Below are positions 56,340 to 64,000 of a DNA stretch of 64,000 nucleotides, piece after piece. Positions within the stretch are counted from its first letter, which is position 1; every line of letters begins with the position of its first letter. This DNA is from Rhizophagus clarus. Lineage: Eukaryota; Glomeromycota; Glomeromycetes; Glomerales; Glomeraceae. The stretch is from assembly GCA_015698045.1 (NCBI GenBank), contig BLAL01000012.1:1178001-1242000 (forward strand), given 5' to 3'. The notes under the pieces were generated by a model. The model had not been told where the DNA came from, ran no database searches, and worked only from the letters and a program-made list of their open reading frames with translations. The translations under genes and the position numbers were made by a program.

Positions 56340-56963
56340 CAGTCGCCACTAGATATAACGAACCTTCCGTTCCAGGTGGTCTGGTTCGGTATATGATGAA
56401 TTCGATATATGATATTCATGTTAAATCAATACTTAATCAACATATTAAAATATAATAAACCAATTCCTGAAAGATAACTTAATTAACTTCAACTACTCTA
56501 CTACTAGTAGTAGAATTAAATATTTCTGAACCTTTATCCTTTGTTAAATTATATATATACCGAACTGTTCGATTTATTAGCAGTATATAATATTTAAAAT
56601 TCAGATGATTGCATAATAAACCATAACATTATCAAATAATTTAAAATTTTTGTGCGATCATCAATTTAAGTATTTATCGGCTATTCAGATGAAAAAAATT
56701 TATCTGATACCAATGGAAATAATTTTTCCGGTAAAATCCATTTTTTATTACTAATTAAAGTCACGTATTAGTTCGGCATATTAAATATGTAGCTAATATA
56801 CGTGGGCCGGCTAATATAAGTTCAGATGCGGTATATAGTATTTTATTATGTGATTACGTTATATCAAGTGCAATTAATTATAAAAAAAAATCAGTTTTAT
56901 GAAACTTGGTTTAGTATAACAAGTTTTCGGTACAAACAAGTTCGTTATAACCAGTGGTGACTG
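56340..56963. mobile_element. Tc1/mariner-like non-autonomous element
   Basis: A 624-bp segment with terminal inverted repeats CAGTCGCCACTAGATATAAC at left and CAGTCACCACTGGTTATAAC read inward from the right, then CGAAC in both. It is flanked by TA on both sides (56338-56339, 56964-56965), the target duplication of the Tc1/mariner superfamily. There is no transposase frame inside. A second GGTTCGGTATAT / TTTCGGTACAA pair lies just inside the ends. Confidence 0.75.
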
Positions 56964-56965
56964 TA

Positions 56966-58905
56966 AATACTAGCAGCTGCTTGTTGCTTTCACACTTGTA
57001 TAGGTTTTTTTCTTAAAAAATGGGATGACGCAACGGTCTACAGTAGTAGGAAAATAGTTTACGATCACGTGAATAAGTTGCTGTATTTTAATTGGTTAAA
57101 AAGTGTGGTGATGCAATTCTTTATTTTATATAATGATTTTATTTTATTTTATTTATTTAAGTTATTATACTTTAGTTTGATTAGTAGTTTTATTTTATTA
57201 TGAAGAAAGTGAATGTAAATACATTTTTTTTATGTAATAAGAGGATAAGATAGAAAAACTATAAAAAGTTAATGAACTATGAGAAAAAAGAATAAAATAT
57301 GATAAAGACTATAAAATTATAACAAAAGGGGGAAGATTTATTAGTAGTTTCGTTAAATATTTCATTTTGGTTCATAATAGAAAATGGGTTTTGTCATAAT
57401 ACGGATGCTAATGTATAATTTCAGGTTTGTCTGGTTGGAGATACTTGCGAAAATTTAATATGACTTCTACATAATGAAATAGGCCCATTAAAATCGCTGT
57501 TATAGACCTTAAGGTTTGGTTAAGAGCTTGTCTTATTGGCTAAATAGCTGTTATTTGGATCATGTCTTATTTATAACCGAAAATCCTTTGTATTGGTTCA
57601 GAATTTCTTCCACAAGAAAATCGAGAATCAACTCACCATCGACACTTTGTGGTTTGTCCTATTACCATAATGTTTATGACTACATCTGATATCGTGTCAA
57701 GTCACGATTCACCATTGCGATAGGTTTGATGAAAGTAGCGTTTACTTTATTAATTTAATTGTAAGTTGTATATAATAGTATTTTAGCATGAATTTTTATG
57801 TTAGAAATAATTTTTTTTTCAAAAATAAATTGTCATATACTAACCATTACAACCAATAAATTTACCTCTCAAATATGACTTTTGAATTCTTCGATATTGG
57901 TTTCAATTTCTCTGACTAGTGGAATATGTAAAAGTTATAATTTTTAATTAGATGATTTCGATGAACCTTCGTCACTCAGCAGTGATTTCTCTTGTTGAAT
58001 TTTGGGTAAAGCTGTGAATACAATATAGTATATTGTACTCACTGACATTACACTCTTTTGCCTACTATTAGCTCTTGTTTCTTACTTAATTGAAACAAGT
58101 AATTATTCTTACCATGGATTTTTTATCTTAATATTCGAGATACTGTTATTAGAAAGAAGTTTTCTTATTTTATATTTAAAAATTTTTTTTTGTATAATAA
58201 AAATAAATATTTTTTTTTTTTTTGGCTGGAAAGAATTTGTCAATTTTTTTTTTAAAAAAATTTGATCAGATCTTTTAAATGAGCTATGATCAGTTTAATC
58301 TTTTTTTTTTTTTTTTGAGAAAAATTTCGTATGTTTCATATGAGTTTAGCATAGCAAAATTTCTTTTTTAAGAAATAATTTTCTAAGGAGAAAGAAGAGT
58401 GTATCTTTTTATGCAATTGATATAGCAAAAAATTATTAAGAAAATTCTAAAGTTAATGCAAGTTTTTATTAGTTGTTTAAATTTTGGTAGAGTGGAATTT
58501 TCTTTATTTTAAATAAAGGATTTGATATTTTTTTATCAGATTAAAAATGATTTATTTCAATATTTTTTTTTTGTTTTTTTTTTTTTTTTTTTTTTGAAGC
58601 AGGTTTATTTACATGTTTATTAATGCGGAAAAAAGATTATTACGAAATATTTGTAGGATACATCTATAAGGGAGATAATTTGATGTTTGATGTTTGTTTT
58701 TTGTGTAATTACGAAATATTTGTAGAATATATCTATATATAAGGTTGTTTATATTCTTTTTTTTTTGTGTAATATGCACAAAAATTTTTTTTATATAATA
58801 ACCATCCGTTCGTTAGGAGGAAGAGTGGGTGATATACTCTATTCATTATTCTTACTCCTAAATCTATTTTTTTTTTTTCGTGGCAAAACATCAGTTTTAT
58901 TAAGT
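56966..58905. other. gene-free stretch with many T runs and a 69-bp-spaced duplication
   Basis: No gene is supported. Two copies of ATTACGAAATATTTGTAG followed by a CATCTATA-like word start at 58639 and 58708. T runs of 10-20 occur at 58210, 58300, 58565-58595 and 58870. Confidence 0.5.
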
Positions 58906-59357
58906 TTAATGAGTTGTCGTTACAATAGATCTAATATTGAATAGTTTAAAAAATAAAGTAAAGATCATGTACAGGAGATTTTCGTTGAATTTTATGATCA
59001 TCGAAAGGTCATCGTGTTTTCTTCTAAGGTACTTTATGATGTCGTAGACTCGTAGTTGATGAGCCACCCACCATTTGTTATAATAAACGTGAATAACATC
59101 CTTCTCAGATTCTCTTTCATCCATTTGTAGTGATAACGATGATATCATTTTTTTTCATTTTTTTTCTTCGTTTCTTTTGACATTTCTCTGCTCCACTTTG
59201 CTCTGATTGTTCTAAACAATGAATATGAGAAACAAAGGTTATGTGACTCATTCGTAACATTTTCTTCAGTTGCTAACTTTGAGGATATTGTGGTTATTAC
59301 AACGTTTTGTTTGGAGGTTTCAGTAATATAATAGGTTACTTCATTTAATGTCAACAA
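58906..59357 (-). other. possible small gene or exons, unrecognised
   Basis: Two overlapping minus-strand frames (59357-59145 and 59148-58906) have protein-like composition. The second contains MDERESEKDVIHVYYNKWWV and AHQLRVYDIIKYLRRKHDD. A T/A-rich joint between them could be an intron or a frameshift. No domain is recognised and no splice pair is secure. Confidence 0.3.
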
Positions 59358-60178
59358 TTAGGAAATGAATATTTAAAATCTTGAATATATATGATGAAGT
59401 CTAATAGTATATTTCGCAGCCCAAATATTTACAGTATATATAATAATGCCATTAATTTTATAGGGTGATTGTGCTTATTTGTTAATTAAGGCTTAGATTT
59501 TAATAACTCACATTGATTAATTTAGTAGAAATAAATTGGATTATGTAACTACTCTTTAATTAAATCTTCTCGTTCACAATTATTTTCTTATTTTAAAATA
59601 TTATTACTTAATATTATTAAATGATATTTATTTGTATTCCAAAACCTCAAACTGTATGGATTTGCACACTATAGACTGAAAACCATTATATAAAAAATTA
59701 TTTCATATTTAGTTAAGTTGTACTGTACTTACAATTTTCCTATTTTTAATAGCAAATTATCAAAAATTGAAATTTCTAATAAGTTATTTAGGATTATAAA
59801 TTAGTTTACAATTGCTGAAATATAGAATTTAAACACTAGTACTATTAAGGATGTAACGGGTTTTATAAGTAAAAACTGTAAAATGCTTTACAATGATAGT
59901 AGATGTATTTAGATATGATTATAATAAAATTGTAAAATTTTATTTTTTAATATATATTTAAGAAAGATTTATTATGATATTTATTTAAATTTTTTAAATT
60001 TTGATATAAAACTTTAAAATGTATTACCGAAAGTACTGTAGCTTTATCTTATTAGTTATAAAAATATATATTAATTAAATTCATATTTAAAGTAGCAATC
60101 AGAAGAGTTTATTATATTATTCAATCAAATAACTCAAATATTTCCAAATTGATTATTATACTGAATATATAATATAAT
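59358..60178. other. intergenic, nothing recognised
   Basis: Very AT-rich sequence downstream of Sel1 gene 4. No gene or repeat is seen. Confidence 0.4.
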
Positions 60179-61204
60179 TCATTCTTTTAAAATTTTTTTC
60201 AATTTAAATGAAGCTTCTTGATATCCTTGTGCAGCAGATTTTTTGTACCAATAAATTGCTTGATCTATGTCTTTTTCAATTCCATATCCATTTTCATACA
60301 TTAAAGCAAGTTTATATTGAGCATTATAATTTTCCAAATTTGCTGCTTTCAGATATGATTCAAATGCCTTCTGGTCATTAACATAAGTTCCAATTCCTTC
60401 AGAATAGCACCAACCTAAGCAATTTATTCCGAATGGACTACCTAAATCTGCTGCTTTTTGAAATAATTCAAATGTTTTTTCATAATTTGAATCATTTCCA
60501 GTTCCTTCATAATAGCATAAACCTAAATTAATCATTCCGTCAATATTCCCTAAATCTGCTGCTTTTTGATATAATTCAAATGCTTTTTCTCCATTGTAAC
60601 CAGTTCCAATTCCAGAATCATAACAAAGCCCTAGCATAAATATTCCACATGCATATTCTTCTTCTGCTAATTTTTCAGATAATTTAAAAGCTAAACTATA
60701 ATTTTTATTAACTTTCCCATAAATATATTCATTAATAAGACTGAATTGTGCCATTCTATTTTCTAATTCTGCAGCTTTTTGATATAATTTAATTGCACTT
60801 TCCTTGTTGAGATCAGTCCCAATTCCATAATAATTGAAATATCCAAGTAGATAAATAGAATTTGAATTATTTTGATTATTCAATAGCCAAATATAAATTT
60901 GTTGTAAAGTTATCATTTGATTGTTAATATAATCAAGAATATATTTCTTTATTATTACTTCAATTTCTCCTTTATTTAGTCCACTAAAAATGAGATTAAC
61001 TAATTGATCAACCACAATATTTAAACTTCCTTCAAAAATATATCCATTAATATTTTCAACTGTAGGTTCAACTTCTTTTATATTTACTTTATTAAAGTTT
61101 TGAATAAGTTGAGAAAATTCACTTAATAAATTATTATCATTTGAATTATTAATATTTTCGGAATTAATTTTGTTATTAACATTATGAAGTATTATTTCAT
61201 TCAT
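60179..61204 (-). CDS. Sel1-repeat protein, array member 4
   Basis: A single exon of 341 aa starting MNEIILHNVNNKINSEN, about eight residues longer at the N-terminus than members 2 and 3. The helical N-terminal region is diverged but alignable (LIQNFNKVNIKEVEPTVENI … LVNLIFSGLNKGE … LQQIYIWLLNNQNNSNSIYL). Six Sel1-type repeats follow, with more substitutions than in members 1-3 (GIFMLGLCYDSGIGTGYNGE; INLGLCYYEGTGNDSNYEKT; NCLGWCYSEGIGTYVNDQKA). It ends KSAAQGYQEASFKLKKILKE. It lies 4.8 kb from member 3; 0.74 kb of that gap is the retroposed sequence and 0.62 kb the mariner-like element. The shared upstream motif is present. It is probably the oldest split in the array. Confidence 0.9.
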   Translation of the reverse strand: MNEIILHNVNNKINSENINNSNDNNLLSEFSQLIQNFNKVNIKEVEPTVENINGYIFEGSLNIVVDQLVNLIFSGLNKGEIEVIIKKYILDYINNQMITLQQIYIWLLNNQNNSNSIYLLGYFNYYGIGTDLNKESAIKLYQKAAELENRMAQFSLINEYIYGKVNKNYSLAFKLSEKLAEEEYACGIFMLGLCYDSGIGTGYNGEKAFELYQKAADLGNIDGMINLGLCYYEGTGNDSNYEKTFELFQKAADLGSPFGINCLGWCYSEGIGTYVNDQKAFESYLKAANLENYNAQYKLALMYENGYGIEKDIDQAIYWYKKSAAQGYQEASFKLKKILKE

Positions 61205-61275
61205 TGGAGAAATTAAACAAATTTTTCAACAACAACGGTAGTATTTATAAGATTTATGGTAATACAGTATGCCGC

Positions 61276-61292
61276 TGATCAGTTTTTGTGCT
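61276..61292 (-). promoter_or_regulatory. shared Sel1-array upstream motif, gene 4
   Basis: Plus-strand TGATCAGTTTTTGTGCT lies about 72 bp before the start codon at 61204, preceded by TATGCCGC rather than the TAATACTG of genes 2 and 3. Confidence 0.55.
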
Positions 61293-61479
61293 TGTGTAAA
61301 TCTATTATTTATTTTGTATAAATTTAACAGTTAACCTTCATTTGTGTCATTTCAGTCATTTGATTTTGATTGGTTAATGTTCTTATCATGTGATTCAGTC
61401 AAAAATAATGCTAAAGTACTGGTCAACATTTATTGAAATGACTCAGAACACATTTGCCAAACACTGCAATGAAGGTATA

Positions 61480-62640
61480 TCAATCATTATTTATATTCTT
61501 CTAACTAAAATTTGCTTCCTACTCTGGCAGTAAATTAGGAGATCGTTCGAAAGTATAGGGATCCCCAGCACCAATCAAATCTACTGCTAGAACATCTACA
61601 GGAATGACGGGATACACAGTTCCGGAAGAACATATGAATGAAATTTATCCATTACCCAACCGTGTATGATGTACCTGCAGACTAGTCCTATGAAGAAATA
61701 ATGAATTATTTGGACGCAGTGGGAAAACAATATCGTTTTTGGTGAAATCAAAAGAAATACTCAACTGTTTAGGTTAAAATGGTCTAAATCCCACAGTTTA
61801 TTTACACTTTGATAGTATGAATGTATTATGTATACCTTAGGTAATAAGTTCATCTGCTGGTTCCCGGGCATTGAAACTTAAAAGAAAGAAAACATTGTAT
61901 CTTGTTTAGAGTCCATCTTTATCAAGACTTGATGAAATACGATGAGGTAGCGTCTAAAAAACTTCAACGTTAGATCATATAAGGCAATCGAATCATCTAA
62001 AGGTGAATGTATATTCTTTGAAAGACATTCAATTCACATTATCAAAACAATCCTTCGATATCAATGCTACCCCGCAACATTGGTCACGTGTTGTTAGGAA
62101 AACTAAATGGCAAGAAATAGATAAATGCTGCATTTTTGAATAAACAACAGGCTAGACTAGGGATGGCAACGGTCACGGTTATTAACCGGTCATGACCAGT
62201 TATGACCGTGACCGATATCGGTCGGTCAAAGGTTTCTGACCGACCGTTTAACCGACCGTTTATTTACCGACCGTTTGACCGACCGTTTAACCGACCGTTA
62301 ACTGACCGTTTAGCCAACCTTATTCATTTGACACTTCCTTTAACGAATTTAATAAATAAAGAAGTTAAATAACGTTTTTTTTTTGATTAAATTCGCTAAC
62401 AAAAACACTTTTTAACGGTTTGTCTTGATTTAATTCGTTAAAAAGAAAATAATGGTCGGTTAAACGGTCGGTTAAACGGTCGGTCAGAAACCTTTGACCG
62501 AACGTTGCCATCCCTAGGCTAGACTGCAAAACCAAATGGATGGTCTTTCGTTGGAAAATGAAATCTGACAATTTGACTTTGTCACAAAAGAGACGTAATT
62601 CCAAGAAATATATGAAAGACAATAAGAGGGAGAAATATTC
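61480..62640 (+). pseudogene. broken coding region of unknown family, cut by a MITE
   Basis: Less AT-rich plus-strand sequence with several protein-like pieces in different frames: TGMTGYTVPEEHMNEIYPLP near 61600-61665, LKDIQFTLSKQSFDINATPQ then HWSRVVRKTKWQEIDK near 62020-62130, and after the MITE QNQMDGLSLENE with FDFVTKE to about 62640. Stops and shifts separate them. The MITE at 62158-62516 interrupts the frame between NKQQAR and LQNQMD, and its 8-bp target duplication accounts for the duplicated sequence there. I do not recognise the protein. Confidence 0.4.
62158..62516. mobile_element. hAT-type MITE with 8-bp target-site duplication
   Basis: A 359-bp element with terminal inverted repeats TAGGGATGGCAACG, flanked by the exact 8-bp direct repeat GGCTAGAC (62150-62157 and 62517-62524). 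The interior is packed with CGACCGTTTAACCGACCG-type direct and inverted words, and CGGTCAGAAACCTTTGACCG also occurs in inverse near the other end. There is no transposase. TAGGGATGG is shared with the full hAT element at 35049, whose transposase family may mobilise it. Confidence 0.92.
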
Positions 62641-62660
62641 AATGCTTTAACGGAAATGTT

Positions 62661-63568
62661 AAAATTACACATTCATTTAGGTTTAGCCTTTAACATTCAT
62701 TTTCTGTAGATGGTTAGTTGAAATCATGTTGTTGCATGCAAAAGATTAACTTTCATTGACGGTTGGTAAGTAGTGGGGCCGTTTGCGGTATTAGATAGTG
62801 GGTGGATTAGATTTCATCGCCAATAAGATGATGAGCCAGATATAGTCATCATGTATTTCGCATTATACTATTTTTTTATTGTTCTACATTTATTTGAAAT
62901 TTGTGATAAATCTACTGGAAATGGGTCAAGTGAATGAAGTTTCACAACTTGAAATTTGTAGTACATGGGCCAATTACAACATGTGGTCGATTATCTATCA
63001 AAAACTTTCATACAAATTTTGCAATTTTTTATTTTTCATGTTAAGTAATGAACTGAAAAAAAAAATGAATAGATAAAATGTCAATAACATTCATTTTGTA
63101 AATTTTAATATCAGATATATATAATAAAAATGATTCCAAGTAATTGTGAAATCAATAGCGCAAAAACTACTGTAGTTACGAAAAGATTTATATTTTATAT
63201 TGAGGAATAGTAATGAATTACATGCACAAAAAAAAATTAACAAGACTAATAAAAAAACAGGATGGAAAAGTTCGATCGTGCCTGAGCATGTCCACAGGTA
63301 AATGTTGTTTTCCGGTTCACGATTATATAGGAAACAAATGATATTATTATCAAAGAAGTTTACTACTGCTGATATTTTTACTTGAAGCTATAATTTTTGT
63401 TTTAAACTGTGATCACGTGAATTGATGATCTAATATGTACTAAGTTCGGTTAAGTCTGGTATATCTTATAAATAACCTTTATGTTTGTAACACAATTTAC
63501 GCACATAAAAACGGATGATTCGTTTCATTTAAATATTTAAACTCTTTTTTGTCAATATTTAAAAAACG
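62661..63568. other. intergenic, nothing recognised
   Basis: No gene is supported; the 65-codon frame at 62879 has no motif. It is the upstream region of the F-box gene that starts at 63569. Confidence 0.4.
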
Positions 63569-64000
63569 ATGTCCCAACTTCATGTTGGTTGCTTGTACGA
63601 GATTTTTGAATATTTAAATGATGACAGATCTACTTTACATTCATGTATATTAGTCAATCGTCTTTGGTGTGAGGTTTCAGTGAAAATATTTTGGAGAAAT
63701 GGTTGTGATTATAGTGTTTCAAACTTTAATACCTTAGTTTCTTGCCTTCCAAACGAATCAAAAGAAATTTTATCTAAAAATGGAATCACTATTTTAACCA
63801 AAACTACAAAATTTCCGACTTTCAATTATGCTTCATTCTGTAAAGTTTTATCAATTAACCATGTTCGATGCAAGGTTGAAGAACTTTTAAAAAATGAACA
63901 AACTATTTCACCACAAATTCTTGAAGATAATACAAATATAGTTGTACAGGAAATATGTAAAATGTTCATGAACCAGATCTCATCCTTAGAGAAGTTAATT
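63569..64000 (+). CDS. F-box protein, 5' part (runs off the window end)
   Basis: The ATG at 63569 opens 144 codons without a stop to the last base. Residues 1-50 are an F-box of the same family (MSQLHVGCLYEIFEYL … SCILVNRLWCEVSVKIFWRN). The following LVSCLPNESKEIL and KFPTFNYASFCKVLSINHVR match the positions of SHLSDESRNHL and FDYISFCRHLNLNAI in the intact copies. It is clearly more diverged than the other local members (IFWRNG replaces ILWKDP), so it represents another branch of the family. The LRR-like part and the true end lie outside the window. An SCF adaptor role is inferred. Confidence 0.85.
   Translation, partial: MSQLHVGCLYEIFEYLNDDRSTLHSCILVNRLWCEVSVKIFWRNGCDYSVSNFNTLVSCLPNESKEILSKNGITILTKTTKFPTFNYASFCKVLSINHVRCKVEELLKNEQTISPQILEDNTNIVVQEICKMFMNQISSLEKLI

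Noticed and set aside
1..64000. Searched by eye for tRNA B-box (GGTTCRANTCC), rRNA and CRISPR-like regular repeats
   Set aside because: None found; tandem repeats present are too few or too irregular to be CRISPR, and the gene structures are eukaryotic.

Overview
The window is strongly AT-rich eukaryotic DNA with long A/T homopolymers, short introns that open GTATGT/GTAAGT/GTATGA and close TAG/AAG, widely spaced genes on both strands, and no operons. The gene families point to an arbuscular mycorrhizal fungus (Glomeromycotina, most likely Rhizophagus or a close relative). They are large F-box/LRR-like paralogues, Sel1-repeat proteins, a kinase with an N-terminal Cys-x2-Cys region, Crinkler (CRN) proteins, an ML-like secreted protein, an RNA-dependent RNA polymerase and a microsomal P450. 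The assignment rests on family recognition, not on a database search. I saw no rRNA, tRNA or CRISPR array.

Layout. 1-7.8 kb is mostly gene-free: one secreted ML-like gene (3590-4213), two copies of a 160-bp inverted-repeat element (590, 4914) and a nested inverted-repeat element (6786-7265). 7.8-26 kb is the first F-box cluster: a dead copy at 7862-9197 (-), intact copies at 12781 and 15078 (+) and a dead copy at 24329-25745 (+). A full-length two-exon RdRP gene (17883-21199, -) lies inside it. 26-31.9 kb holds two inverted-repeat elements, an intact two-exon P450 (28028-29748) and a frameshifted kinase (30413-31868). 32-38 kb holds gene remnants, a family of long inverted copies, and a hAT transposon (35049-37384) inside an older hAT-like element (35001-37849). 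The transposase has one in-frame stop. 38-43 kb holds effector-type loci: a broken secreted protein (about 38950-39379), a short CRN-like header gene (40715) and a multiply broken CRN gene with a nuclease-like C-terminus (41549-42944). 44.9-47.8 kb has one dead and one intact F-box copy (-). 48.6-49.4 kb holds a second copy of the TGTCCGGA element and a 265-bp pyrimidine tract. 50.5-61.2 kb is an array of four same-strand Sel1-repeat genes. They share a short upstream motif, and a retroposed polyadenylated sequence and a Tc1/mariner-like element sit between the third and fourth. 61.5-62.6 kb has an unrecognised broken coding region cut by a 359-bp hAT-type MITE. The start of another F-box gene runs off the window end at 63569.

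How it fits together. This looks like a rapidly evolving accessory region: tandem duplication of adaptor-like genes (F-box, Sel1), frequent decay of copies, and repeated DNA-transposon insertion, several with exact target-site duplications. The RdRP would act in RNA silencing, the usual defence against such repeats, but nothing in the sequence shows a direct link. The best candidates for something undescribed are the Sel1 array with its shared upstream element, the TGTCCGGA element family, and the retroposed transcript at 55545-56284.
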